Shown: positions 17,988 through 27,644 of the stretch, piece by piece
How the letters are laid out: the number at the start of each line of letters is the position of its first letter
How positions within the stretch are numbered: position 1 is the first letter of the stretch
NCBI GenBank assembly: GCA_963708895.1
Contig: CAVPUE010000009.1
Location: 62,001 to 126,000 of the forward strand
Reading direction: 5' to 3'
Length of the DNA stretch: 64,000 bases
Source of the DNA: Bacillus_BD sp963708895
GTDB taxonomy: Bacteria > Bacillota > Bacilli > Bacillales > Cytobacillaceae
The notes under the pieces: generated by a model
The model's database searches: none
What the model was told of the DNA's origin: nothing
What the model saw: the letters and a program-made list of their open reading frames with translations, nothing else
Program-made: the position numbers and the translations under genes

Positions 17988-18741
17988 TTGTTACCACTTC
18001 CTTTGCCAAATCTAAATACATTTCTGCACCACGGGACTTAGGATCATAAACAATAATCGGCTCTCCATGACTTGGTGCTTCACTTAAACGGACATTTCTT
18101 GGAATAATCGTCTTATACACTTTATCTTGAAAATACTTTTTCACTTCTTCAATGACTTGAAGTCCTAAATTAGTACGTGCATCAAGCATCGTCAGCAAAA
18201 CGCCTTCTACTTTCAAATCATGATTCAAATGCTTTTGAACAAGCCTTACTGTATTTAATAGCTGGCTTAAGCCCTCCAATGCGTAATATTCACATTGTAC
18301 TGGAATCATGACAGAGTCAGATGCGGTTAATGCATTTAAGGTTAATAATCCGAGTGAAGGAGGACAATCAATAATAATATAATCATAGTTGTTTTTGACC
18401 TTTTCTAATGCACGTTTCAAACGGACCTCTCTGGAAATAGTTGGAACTAATTCAATTTCTGCCCCAGCCAATTGAATCGTTGACGGTATACAATCTAGGT
18501 TTTCAACGGATGTTGGCCTTATGACAAGGCTGGCGTCAACGTCATCAACTAATACATCGTATATACATTGATCAACATCTGCCTTTTCAATGCCTACACC
18601 ACTAGTAGCATTTCCTTGTGGATCAATGTCAACCAATAACACAGTATGTCCTATGTTGGCCATGCAGGCACCTAAATTAACAGAAGTAGTTGTCTTTCCG
18701 ACACCACCCTTTTGATTGGCTATTGAAATAACCTTGCCCAC
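17980..18741 (-). CDS. soj: Chromosome-partitioning ATPase ParA (Soj)
   Basis: 253 residues from the GTG at 18741 (GKVISIANQKGGVGKTT), with AGGTAGGTG upstream; this gives exactly the B. subtilis length, whereas an upstream ATG would add residues without family match. Deviant Walker A KGGVGKTT at about 11-18, the DIDPQGNATSG segment, and DCPPSLG as Walker B. Soj binds DNA as an ATP dimer, regulates DnaA, and works with Spo0J in origin separation. It overlaps spo0J. Confidence 0.97.
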   Translation of the reverse strand: MGKVISIANQKGGVGKTTTSVNLGACMANIGHTVLLVDIDPQGNATSGVGIEKADVDQCIYDVLVDDVDASLVIRPTSVENLDCIPSTIQLAGAEIELVPTISREVRLKRALEKVKNNYDYIIIDCPPSLGLLTLNALTASDSVMIPVQCEYYALEGLSQLLNTVRLVQKHLNHDLKVEGVLLTMLDARTNLGLQVIEEVKKYFQDKVYKTIIPRNVRLSEAPSHGEPIIVYDPKSRGAEMYLDLAKEVVTSG

Positions 18742-18895
18742 GTTTTCACCTACCTTTATTTCCATGGAAATCATTTTTACTAATAGTAAAGCAATGACTC
18801 TTATAAACTACCATTTACTAAATATAAAGTTATTAATCTATTTTATCATGAATTCATGAATTACATATTGTTTTTTAAAAGGTTATCATTCTAGC

Positions 18896-18933
18896 AAAAA
18901 AAAGAAACTAAATCAAATCATCATTTAGTTTCT
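18896..18933 (-). terminator. Terminator of noc
   Basis: An 11-bp perfect stem (AGAAACTAAAT with its complement) with eight T residues following on the minus strand. It lies 55 bp beyond the noc stop. Confidence 0.85.
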
Positions 18934-18988
18934 CCTTAATAAAAATAGTATATATTAAAAAGAAAAATGTCCAAATTAAATGAAACTG

Positions 18989-19879
18989 CTATGATTTTTT
19001 CTTTGGTATTTTAATTGTAAATTGATAGTAATCCTCAAACTCTTCTTCTTGTGAATCAAGGTTTATCCCGCTATCCGTTACCATTGATAATGACTGTCGA
19101 ATCGTATTTACAGCAATTCTCATATCCTTACTAAAGGCTTTTCTCTTCGGTTTTGGTTTTTCACTTGTTTGTCCTAGTAACTTAGATACACGATCCTCTG
19201 TTTGTTTAACATTAAGGTTTTTTTCAATGATTTCAGTTAGTAATTTTATTTGTTTCTCAGGATTTTTTAATGGAATAAGTGCACGTGCATGTCGTTCTGT
19301 AATCGCTTTATTTAGCAGAGCATCTTGTACTTCTTGTGGAAGCTTCAATAATCGTAGTTTGTTTGCGACTGTTGATTGACCTTTGCCAAGGCGCTGGGCT
19401 AATGCTTCCTGGGTTAACTGGTGTAGTTCAAGAAGCTTTCCGTAAGCCATCGCTTCTTCAATGGGAGTAAGCTCTTCTCTCTGTAAATTCTCTATTAATG
19501 CCACGGATGCCGTTTCCGTGTCATTAAAGTCTTTAATAATGGCAGGTACTAAATCCCAACCGAGTTTTTTCATTGCTCGCCATCTGCGTTCTCCAGCAAT
19601 AATTTCAAATGTATCTTGTTCATATTCTCGGACAACAATTGGCTGAATAATCCCATGGGTATGAATCGTACGAGCTAATTCTTCTATTTTTTCATCATCA
19701 AAAACAGTCCTAGGTTGAAAACGGTTAGGAATAATGTGATCAATAGGAATCTTTTTGATTTCTTCATTTTCCACCATTTCCTCTAGTTCGGCAGATTGGA
19801 CTGGTTCCTCAATTTGTTCCTGTTCTTCCTGTTCTTCCTTTTCACCAAGACCAAAAAATCGTGAAAAAGAATTTCTCAT
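18989..19879 (-). CDS. noc: Nucleoid occlusion protein Noc
   Basis: About 296 residues; start MRNSFSRFFGLGEKEE. The extreme N-terminus is an amphipathic membrane-targeting helix (SFSRFFGLG), which separates Noc from its paralogue Spo0J. A ParB-type CTPase domain (PNRFQPRT, GERRWRAMKK) and a helix-turn-helix (LTQEALAQRLGKGQSTVANKL) follow. Noc binds its own sites and keeps the division ring off the nucleoid. The GTG three bases earlier is an alternative start. Next to rsmG as in B. subtilis. Confidence 0.96.
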   Translation of the reverse strand: MRNSFSRFFGLGEKEEQEEQEQIEEPVQSAELEEMVENEEIKKIPIDHIIPNRFQPRTVFDDEKIEELARTIHTHGIIQPIVVREYEQDTFEIIAGERRWRAMKKLGWDLVPAIIKDFNDTETASVALIENLQREELTPIEEAMAYGKLLELHQLTQEALAQRLGKGQSTVANKLRLLKLPQEVQDALLNKAITERHARALIPLKNPEKQIKLLTEIIEKNLNVKQTEDRVSKLLGQTSEKPKPKRKAFSKDMRIAVNTIRQSLSMVTDSGINLDSQEEEFEDYYQFTIKIPKKKS

Positions 19880-20020
19880 CACCCTGCACCACCTTTATGA
19901 AACTACCCTTTTTATTAATTCTCGAAAAAAGTGACAAGTCCTTCTATCATCGTCTCAACTTTTAACCTCTATAAAGCTCTTTATAAAAAAGTATGCCATA
20001 TTTTTTAAGAAAAAGGTACT

Positions 20021-20737
20021 TTATTCAATAGGATTTCGGTTAGGTGTACCTGGCTTTCGAGGGTATTTTTTAGGCGTTTGTTTATGCTTTTTAATGATAT
20101 AAATATTTCGTTCACTATTCTCAAATGGCAAGGTAAATGAATAGGAATCTTTCACTTCTCCACCTAATAAGGAAATGGCCTTCTTACCGGCTTGTAGTTC
20201 TTCATTCCCACCTGCACCTTTCATGGCGATAAACACGCCACCGTTCTTTACAAGTGGCAGGCAAAGTTCACTTAATACAGACATTCTGGCGACTGCTCTC
20301 GCTGTTACCACATCATAGGATCCTCTATGTTCTGGCAGATGGCCAAATGTTTCAGCACGATCGTGAATAAACCGGACATTTTCCAACTTTAATTGAGTTG
20401 CCAAGTTTTGTAGAAAGTTAATTCTTTTATTAAGAGAGTCAACAATGGTAACGTTGATCTCTGGAAAGGCAATTTTAATCGGTATACTAGGGAACCCGGC
20501 GCCGGCGCCAACATCACAAATTTGAAGCGGCCCTGCAAAATTAAAATAAAACCCTGCCGTTAGCGAATCAAAAAAATGCTTTAAATAAACATCTTCTTTT
20601 TCTGTAATCGCGGTTAAATTCATTTTTTCATTCCACTCGATGAGTGTTTCATAATAGGTATCATATTGTTGTATTTGAAACGGAGTAAGGGAAATCCCCT
20701 TCTCCGCTAGTAAATCAATAAATTGTTCCGTATTCAT
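20021..20737 (-). CDS. rsmG: 16S rRNA (guanine527-N7)-methyltransferase RsmG (GidB)
   Basis: 238 residues from the ATG at 20737 (MNTEQFIDLLAEKGI), with AAAGGA upstream; the longer open frame runs into a palindromic repeat and is not coding there. SAM-binding motif CDVGAGAGFPSIPIKI, then VTIVDSLNKRINFL and DVVTARAVA. It methylates G527 of 16S rRNA using SAM. Downstream of mnmG in the same direction; the 210-bp gap holds a dispersed repeat. Confidence 0.97.
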   Translation of the reverse strand: MNTEQFIDLLAEKGISLTPFQIQQYDTYYETLIEWNEKMNLTAITEKEDVYLKHFFDSLTAGFYFNFAGPLQICDVGAGAGFPSIPIKIAFPEINVTIVDSLNKRINFLQNLATQLKLENVRFIHDRAETFGHLPEHRGSYDVVTARAVARMSVLSELCLPLVKNGGVFIAMKGAGGNEELQAGKKAISLLGGEVKDSYSFTLPFENSERNIYIIKKHKQTPKKYPRKPGTPNRNPIE

Positions 20738-20753
20738 TGGCAAATCCTTTCTA

Positions 20754-20903
20754 GAAAAGCGGAAGCGCCTTGACCAGCGACGTATGGACTGGACCAGCCT
20801 GACTGAGATAAAGGAAACACGATGAACACGTAGTGTGAATCGATGTTGACTTATCGTAGGGAGGGATGGGAAGTCCACTAGGCGCTAGGCGCTGCAGCTA
20901 GAC
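20754..20903. repeat. Palindromic dispersed repeat, copy 2 (GCGGAAGCGCC type)
   Basis: Ends GAAAAGCGGAAGCGCCTTG and GGCGCTGCAGCTAGAC match copy 1 at 8621-8720, but the centre differs and is 50 bp longer. The right end contains a tandem TAGGCGC. A collapsed relic with only the end sequences may exist at 24374-24393. It lies between mnmG and rsmG. Confidence 0.7.
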
Positions 20904-20947
20904 AGTTATCATATTTAAAAAGTTATAATTCTCTACCCTTTTAAAAC

Positions 20948-22841
20948 TTATTCATTCGAAACTTTTGCAATTTTACCATGCTCTAAATATACAAGCAGAA
21001 TTGAAATATCAGCAGGATTAACGCCTGAAATTCTCGAAGCCTGAGCAAGAGATAGCGGATGGATTTTTTTCAATTTTTGTCTTGCTTCTGTAGCTAAGCC
21101 TGGAAATCGCATCATAATCGATGTCTTCCGGAATTTTTTTATCTTCCATCTTTTTAAGCCGCTCTACTTGCTGTAATGACTTTTCAATATATCCTTCATA
21201 CTTAATGTGAATTTCAACTTGTTCCATTATATCTTGATCAAGTTCTACTTCACTCTTCGCAAGTTGTTCAATATGTCCATAGTTCATTTCCGGGCGCTTT
21301 AATAAATCAGATGCTCTAATTCCATCCTTAAGCTCACTGCCACCAACACTTTTAATCAACCCTTGAACTTCAGCATTTGGTTTAAGAATAAGGTTCTTCA
21401 GACGTTTTACTTCATTTTCAATTTTAGACCTTTTCTTCGTAAACTTTTCGTAACGCTCTTCTGAAATCAAGCCAATTTTATATCCATATTGAGATAAGCG
21501 TAAATCTGCATTATCATGGCGTAGTAGTAAACGATATTCAGCCCTTGAAGTAAGTAAACGATAAGGTTCGTTTGTTCCTTTCGTCACTAAATCATCAATC
21601 AGAACCCCAATGTATGCTTCTGAGCGGCTTAAAATCATTTCCTCGCCTTTATCAAGAGCATTTAAAGCTGCATTGATTCCGGCCATCAAACCTTGAGCTG
21701 CAGCTTCTTCATAGCCCGATGTCCCATTGATTTGTCCTGCTGTATAGAGATTTTTAATCACCTTTGTCTCTAACGTCGGCCAAAGCTGCGAAGGCTCTAC
21801 CGCGTCATATTCAATCGCATAACCAGCACGCATCATTTGGACATTTTCTAACCCTGGGATGGTTTTTAAAATCCGCTGTTGCACATCCTCAGGCATACTC
21901 GTTGATAGCCCTTGAACATATACTTCATCCGTGTTTCTTCCTTCAGGCTCAAGGAAAATTTGATGTCTCGGCTTATCACTAAAACGAACAATTTTATCCT
22001 CAATCGATGGACAATAACGGGCACCTGTACCTTTAACCATCCCTGAAAACATAGGAGCACGGTGTAAATTTTCGTTAAGAATTGCATGTGTCGTTTCATT
22101 TGTGTAAGTGAGCCAGCATGGCAATTGGTCAGTGATGAATTTCGTTGTTTCATAGGAAAATGCTCGAGGCACATCATCACCTGGTTGAATTTCAGTTTTA
22201 CTATAGTCGATTGTATTACCATTTACTCTTGGTGGCGTCCCTGTTTTAAAACGGACTAAATGAAACCCAAGCTCTTGTAAATGGTCTGATAACTTAATGG
22301 ATGGCTGTTGATTATTAGGCCCACTTGAGTACTTTAAATCACCAAGGATAATTTCCCCGCGTAGATAGGTACCTGTTGTGATGACGACTGTTTTAGCTCG
22401 GTAAACAGCACCCGTTTGCGTCACAATTCCCTTACATACACCATCTTCAACGATTAATTGTTCAACCATACCCTGAACTAAAGTGAGATTTTTTTCATTT
22501 TCAAGGGTTCTTTTCATTTCATTAGAGTAAAGAGATTTGTCAGCTTGTGCACGTAACGCACGAACAGCAGGGCCCTTACCTGTATTTAGCATTCTCATTT
22601 GAATATAAGTTTTATCAACCGCTTTGGCCATTTCGCCACCAAGTGCATCAATTTCTCTAACAACGATTCCTTTTGCCGGACCACCCACTGATGGATTACA
22701 AGGCATAAAAGCGACCATATCTAAATTGATCGTAACCATTAAAGTTTTAGAACCAAGACGTGCAGCAGCAAGTCCTGCCTCACAACCCGCATGACCTGCC
22801 CCAACAACGATTACATCATAATTACCTGCATCATATTGCAT
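20948..22841 (-). CDS. mnmG: tRNA uridine 5-carboxymethylaminomethyl modification enzyme MnmG (GidA), frame interrupted near the 3' end
   Basis: FAD-binding N-terminus DVIVVGAGHAGCEAGLAAAR and the conserved CNPSVGGPAKGIVVREIDALGG are present. The frame is intact to about residue 585, where the conserved 'AISGLATEA' is read only after skipping one base (near 21108). From there QKLKKIHPLSLAQASRISG to the TAA at 20948 is normal. One base removed gives 630 residues, matching the family. With MnmE it forms the cmnm5 group at the wobble uridine of tRNAs. An alternative downstream reading stops at 21018. Upstream of rsmG, downstream of mnmE. Confidence 0.93.
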
Positions 22842-22966
22842 CGATTTACCTCCCTAAAAAAATAACTTTATTAGCACTGATTATGCTCTTTTCTGTACTT
22901 CGTAACCCTCCGAGGTTCTGAAAGTCTTTTCAGAACCAGTTCCGAGTGAAAAGTCACTATAAAAAC

Positions 22967-24352
22967 TTATTTTCCTAAACAAAATTGTGAAAACAGTTGA
23001 TTAATTAAACTATCTTGAACAGAATCACCAATAATTTCCCCAAGTAATTCCCATGATCTTGTTAAATCAATTTGTAGAATATCAATTGGCGTCCCTATTT
23101 CAATTCCTTCTAATACATCACTAATTGCCCGATATGCTTGATCTAATAAGGCGATATGACGACTATTTGAAACATACGTCATATCATTTGCCTCTATGGA
23201 ACCAGTAAAGAAGAGATCGGATATCGCTTGTTCCAATTCATCGATTCCTTTTTCTTCAATAATCGCAGTCGTTATGACTTTATGATGTCCCGCTAAATCA
23301 TGAACTCGCTCCATATCAATTTTTTGTGGTAAATCCGTCTTATTAACGATAACAATAACATCCATACCCGCAACCGCTTCAAATAGACTTTTCATCCTCA
23401 ACCGTTAGAGCATCTGAGTAATTGAGCACAAGTAATAAAAGATCCGCTTCTTTTAAAACTTGGCGTGATCTTTCAACTCCAATTTTCTCGACAATATCCT
23501 CTGTTTCACGAATTCCAGCTGTGTCAAGTAATCGCAAAGGGACACCACGAACATTCACATATTCCTCAATGACATCACGAGTTGTACCAGGTACATCCGT
23601 TACAATTGCTTTATTTTCTTGAACAAGACTATTTAATAAAGAGGATTTACCGACATTTGGACGACCAACAATAACAGTTGATAAACCCTCACGTAAGATT
23701 TTACCTTGCTGAGATGTTTGCAATAAGTGCTGAATTTCCTTTTTGACATATTCTGATTTTTCCTTAAGCATGATATGTGTCATTTCTTCCACATCATCAT
23801 ACTCTGGATAATCAATATTCACCTCTATTTGAGCCAATGTTTCTATAATTTCTTGACGAAGCTTATGGATAAGCTTTGATAACTTACCTTCCATTTGACC
23901 TAATGCGACATTCATCGCTCGGTCTGTTTTGGCACGAATTAAATCCATCACGGCTTCAGCCTGTGATAAATCAATTCTCCCATTTAGAAACGCCCTTTTG
24001 TAAACTCACCAGGCTCGGCTAGTCTTGCTCCATTTGTCAAACACAGCTGTAACACCCGATTAACCGACACTAAGCCACCATGGCAGTTGATTTCAACTAC
24101 ATCTTCTTTTGTAAAAGTTTTAGGACCCCTCATAATCGAAACCATTACTTCCTCTGCCACATCACCCGTTTCCGGATCAATGATATGTCCATAATGAATC
24201 GTATGGGAAAGCTCTTGTGTTATCTTTTTATCTCCTATACTTTTAAAAAGCTTTTCAGCAATTTGAAAAGCTTCATCACCACTCAACCGAACAATTGCAA
24301 TGGCTCCTTCACCCATTGGAGTGGATATAGCAGCAATTGTATCAAAATCCAT
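22967..24352 (-). CDS. mnmE: tRNA modification GTPase MnmE (TrmE), frame interrupted twice
   Basis: Start ATG 24352 (MDFDTIAAISTPMGEGA) with GAGGTG 6 nt upstream. The N-terminal tetrahydrofolate-binding domain runs to GEFTK, where one A is missing in the A-run near 23996 (expected TKRAFLNGRID). The helical and G domains continue (VGRPNVGKSSLLNSL, DVPGTTRD, DTAGIRETED), and near 23388 one extra base interrupts EDEK/LFEAV. The rest, NKTDLPQ to the C-terminal FCLGK, is normal; FCLGK carries the catalytic Cys. The two indels cancel to 461 residues. Partner of MnmG. Confidence 0.92.
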
Positions 24353-24534
24353 TCTATTCACCTCATTAATTCAAAAGACGTAAGCGCTAGACTACTCTTT
24401 TATCCACAAATCTATATATTCATTACTCCATTTTAACTTATCCACATGTGAATAACAATAAACCACTTATGAATTATCAACATTATTACACTCTTACATA
24501 CATATCTTAAAGAGGAGAACTAAAAAAAGAACAT

Positions 24535-24563
24535 AAAAAACTCCTGATTAACAAATCAGGAGT
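24535..24563 (-). terminator. Terminator of the rnpA-yidC-jag transcript
   Basis: CTCCTGATT with its complement, a 5-nt loop, and six T residues on the minus strand, 13 bp after the jag stop. Confidence 0.9.
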
Positions 24564-24575
24564 ACTCTAAACTAT

Positions 24576-25193
24576 TTACTTTGGAGCAATGACAATATGA
24601 CGATGCGGATCTTCACCGCTCGAATACGTTTTAATCTTTTTATTTTCCACTAAAGCAGTATGAATAATTTTACGCTCATAAGAAGGCATTGGTTCTAAAG
24701 AAACTTCTTTCTTAGTTTGAACCGCCTTTTGTGCAAGCCTCTGGGCTAACTGGATTAATGTATCATTCCGTCGCTCCCTATAATGCTCAGCATCTACCAT
24801 CACATTTAAATATTGTCCAGAAAAACGATTGATCACAAGCTGTGTTAAAAACTGCAAGGAATTCAGGGTTTGTCCCCTTTTTCCTATCAATAGGGCAATT
24901 TTTTCACCCGATAATATGAATTTAACTTGCTTCCCATTTTTCTCAACATTAATTGTGACTGGAGCCCCCATTTTCTCACTTACATCCAGAAGAAACTTCT
25001 CCGCTTCTTCAATGGGGTCCTTTATTACCGAGACCTTCACAACAGCCGGACGTGCCCCAAATATACCAAAAATCCCTTTTTTACCCTCATCAACTATGGA
25101 AATGTCTGCACGGTCCTCTGTTATTTGTAACTGAGCTAAAGCTGATTCAACTGCTTCTTTGACAGTTTGTCCTGTAGCAGTAGTTTGTTTCAC
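24576..25193 (-). CDS. jag: RNA-binding protein Jag (KhpB), KH and R3H domains
   Basis: 205 residues from a GTG that directly abuts the yidC stop, with GGGAGGGG inside the yidC end as ribosome site. An N-terminal Jag domain (TGQTVKEAVESALAQL, KKGIFGIFGARPA) precedes a KH domain (ALLIGKRGQTLNSLQFLTQLV) and an R3H domain (ERRNDTLIQLAQRLA, PMPSYERKIIHTAL). It binds RNA together with KhpA in other Bacillota and influences cell shape and division. Translationally coupled to yidC. Confidence 0.96.
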   Translation of the reverse strand: MKQTTATGQTVKEAVESALAQLQITEDRADISIVDEGKKGIFGIFGARPAVVKVSVIKDPIEEAEKFLLDVSEKMGAPVTINVEKNGKQVKFILSGEKIALLIGKRGQTLNSLQFLTQLVINRFSGQYLNVMVDAEHYRERRNDTLIQLAQRLAQKAVQTKKEVSLEPMPSYERKIIHTALVENKKIKTYSSGEDPHRHIVIAPK

Positions 25194-25973
25194 TTACTTT
25201 TTCGCCCCTCCCGCGTTACCAGTTTGTTTTGCGTTTTTTAAATCTGGTCCTTTAATCGCAAGTGTTTGTACAATCATAAATAAGTTACCAACTACCCAAT
25301 ATAGAGCAAGTGCAGCTGGGAAATTAACCGCAAAGACCACAATCATAATCGGCATTAACCAAAGCATCATGGCCATTTGTGGATTATTATCCATGCCTAC
25401 CATTGAGATCTTTTGTTGAATAAATGTTGTAATGCCTGCAATGATTGGTAATAAGAAAATCGGATCTGGTGCAGCTAAGTCAAACCATAAGAAGTTCGCA
25501 TGTTGTTGTAAATCAGGATTTCTCATAATGGCATGATAGATTCCAATTAATATCGGCATTTGAACAAATAGCGGTAAACAGCCTGCCATCGGATTCACAC
25601 CATGTTTTTGGAATAATTCCATCGTTTCCTGTTGTAGTTTTTGCTGTGTTTTCTGATCCTTTGAACTATACTTAGCTTTAATTTCCTTTAATTCAGGTTG
25701 TATCGCCTGCATCGCCTTTGTGCTTTTTGTTTGTTTAATCATAAGCGGTAAAAGGACTAGTCGTATCACAATGGTTACAATGATAATCGATAAGCCATAA
25801 CTTCCACCTGCAACATCAGCAAAAAAGTCAATTACCTGTGAAAGAGGATAGACAATATACTGATTCCAAAATCCTTCACTTTCAGAAGTGATCGGTTTAT
25901 TTGTTTCTGTACAGCCCGCTAATAGAGCTACAATTAAAATAAGACCGATTATTAAAGTCATTCTCTTCTTCAA
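25194..25973 (-). CDS. yidC: Membrane protein insertase YidC1 (SpoIIIJ)
   Basis: 259 residues from TTG 25973 (KKRMTLIIGLILIVALLAGC), with AAGGAGG upstream; a longer open frame begins earlier but lacks this site. Lipoprotein signal with lipobox LLAGC. Five core helices, the hydrophilic-groove region (SIIIVTIVIRLVLLPLMI with the conserved Arg), and a charged C-terminus. It inserts membrane proteins with or without SecYEG and is needed for sigma-G activation in the forespore in B. subtilis. Between rnpA and jag. Confidence 0.95.
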   Translation of the reverse strand: MKKRMTLIIGLILIVALLAGCTETNKPITSESEGFWNQYIVYPLSQVIDFFADVAGGSYGLSIIIVTIVIRLVLLPLMIKQTKSTKAMQAIQPELKEIKAKYSSKDQKTQQKLQQETMELFQKHGVNPMAGCLPLFVQMPILIGIYHAIMRNPDLQQHANFLWFDLAAPDPIFLLPIIAGITTFIQQKISMVGMDNNPQMAMMLWLMPIMIVVFAVNFPAALALYWVVGNLFMIVQTLAIKGPDLKNAKQTGNAGGAKK

Positions 25974-26181
25974 ACGTATTTTCCTCCTTAAAAACTTGGG
26001 CTCTAATGAATATTTCATTCAAATTATATCCCGTCTTAACGGGCAGCAAGACCTCCACTACCCTGAGAGATTTGGAAGTTTTACTTTTATCCTAGTTTTT
26101 TTATTCAAAATCCATTTTACCATCTTTTACTAGGAAACGCTTTTAAAAACATGAAATAGCAAAATAAAAATAAACGACAAT

Positions 26182-26553
26182 TTATTTACTATTATTTGCC
26201 CTGCTGGACTTTGGATTTTTTAAAACATGAGCCAGGCGCAATACATGCGTAAGGCTTTTTTTCACTTCAAAAAAATCCATCTCTGCCGTTGGCTTACGGG
26301 CAATAATAATATAATCCGTTTCGTTATGTAATTGGCCATCTAGCTCATGAAAGGTCTGGCGAACATACCTTTTAATCCGATTACGTGTTACAGCATTCCC
26401 AATTTTTTTACTGACAGAGAGACCAATTCGAAAATGGGATTGATTCGGTTTATTTAATGTATAAATCACAAATTGTCGATTAGCAACAGATTTCCCATTT
26501 TTAAATATTTCTTGAAATTCTTTATTTTTTTTGATTCGATATTCTTTTCTCAT
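26182..26553 (-). CDS. rnpA: Ribonuclease P protein component
   Basis: 123 residues. MRKEYRIKKNKEFQEIFKNGKSV and the RNR motif region (KKIGNAVTRNRIKRYVRQTF) are diagnostic. It binds the RNase P RNA and assists 5' maturation of tRNAs. Normally it is directly downstream of rpmH; here 359 bp separate them, filled by MITE copy B and a strong rpmH terminator, so rnpA may depend on its own promoter. GAAGGTGT is the ribosome site. Confidence 0.96.
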   Translation of the reverse strand: MRKEYRIKKNKEFQEIFKNGKSVANRQFVIYTLNKPNQSHFRIGLSVSKKIGNAVTRNRIKRYVRQTFHELDGQLHNETDYIIIARKPTAEMDFFEVKKSLTHVLRLAHVLKNPKSSRANNSK

Positions 26554-26582
26554 CCTGGATACACCTTCAAATTTATCATTAA

Positions 26583-26763
26583 GGCTCTTTTCTCAAACTA
26601 TGTTGTTTTTGGAGAGACAAAAGACGTTTGAGCCCTTTTTCACGTTTACAAAGACCTTTATTTTTGAGAAAAGAGCTACAGATCTAATATAAATGCACAA
26701 AATAGCTTTTTCTACGTTAAAATCGGCCTTTGGATTTTAACAACAAACTTTACGAGAATAACC
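26583..26763. mobile_element. 181-bp MITE, copy B (rnpA-rpmH intergenic)
   Basis: Left end GGCTCTTTTCTCAAAC, right end diverged to ACGAGAATAACC. The flanks are an exact 8-bp direct repeat ATCATTAA (26575-26582 and 26764-26771). Internal hairpin sequence TTTTTGAGAAAAGAGC is kept. It lies only 29 bp upstream of the rnpA start codon, with its left end nearest to rnpA. Confidence 0.88.
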
Positions 26764-26883
26764 ATCATTAAATGTCTCATCACTTCATCCCAACATCCTT
26801 TTTGCAATCTACATCATCCATCTTAACTTTTTGAATGTAGTAAAACAAGATCACATGAAGGATGGCTGTCTTCCCATTTAATG

Positions 26884-26912
26884 AGAAAAAAAGCCACTGA
26901 AATGTCAGTGGC
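26884..26912 (-). terminator. Terminator of rpmH
   Basis: GCCACTGA and TCAGTGGC form an 8-bp stem with a 4-nt loop, followed by seven T residues on the minus strand. It abuts the rpmH stop codon. Confidence 0.92.
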
Positions 26913-27047
26913 TTAAGCAGATAGTACTTTTCTTCCTTTACGACGGCGACGAGCGAGTACGTTACGTCCGTTTGAAGTACTCATACGTGCACGGAATCCA
27001 TGTACTTTACTATGTTTACGGTTTTTAGGTTGATATGTTCTTTTCAT
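26913..27047 (-). CDS. rpmH: 50S ribosomal protein L34
   Basis: 44 residues, too short for a usual ORF cut-off: MKRTYQPKNRKHSKVHGFRA at the start and SNGRNVLARRRRKGRKVLSA at the end, the universal bL34 sequence. A GGAGGTG site precedes the ATG at 27047. It is the first gene left of oriC, and its stop is immediately followed by a terminator. Confidence 0.98.
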   Translation of the reverse strand: MKRTYQPKNRKHSKVHGFRARMSTSNGRNVLARRRRKGRKVLSA

Positions 27048-27644
27048 CTATTACACCTCCCTGAGGAATTTGCTTCTAAAGACACAGTATTAATATTATA
27101 TAGAGTTCACAATAAAATTGTCAACTCCAAATCAAATTATACTTTTATTTATCAAAGAAATCCACTAATTTTTTTACCCACCTTTATCCATAGTTATTTT
27201 CTATCATTACTTTTTTAAATCAATATTCATCACTTGTGGATACTTTTCGACAAATATTTTTGTTATCCACAACATATATTGACAGGTTTTCAACATAACC
27301 ACTACTTGTGGATATTTTTAAACCACAGTATGTTAAGGTTGTGGATAAATCCATAAAAACCATTGCAGACCTCGATATTATTTGGTATTATATCTTATGT
27401 TTTCACCTTGATAAGTTATCCACAAAACATTTTTATCCACAAACTGTTAATAACTTGTGGATAAGTTATCCACCCTTGTTAAAAAGACTTGTCCACAAGC
27501 CGTGGATATTGTCGAAAACTACTAATTATCCTTATTATATATTTATCCACATAATTTAATTCGTGTAATGAAAAAAAGTTAGGTTGTACTGTTGCGTATA
27601 ACCTATTGTTTTTTATGCGAAAACTAGCAAAAGGAGGGATACTG
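27048..27644. other. oriC, upstream DnaA-box cluster
   Basis: Perfect DnaA boxes TTATCCACA at 27263, 27416, 27433 and 27543 on the plus strand, and TGTGGATAA at 27340 and 27456 for the minus strand. Single-mismatch boxes lie at 27234, 27308, 27466 and 27489. The tract is AT-rich and lies between divergent rpmH and dnaA, the standard incA/incB position of Bacillus origins. DnaA binding here also represses dnaA. Confidence 0.93.

Noticed and set aside
21866..22222. 118-codon minus-strand frame inside mnmG
   Set aside because: Shadow of the conserved mnmG frame.
22914..22937. GGTTCTGAAA hairpin between mnmE and mnmG
   Set aside because: A good stem but no T-run on the transcribed strand; too little to call a terminator.
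27308..27559. 83-codon open frame across the DnaA-box cluster
   Set aside because: Composition is dictated by AT-rich DnaA boxes; no ribosome site and no family similarity.
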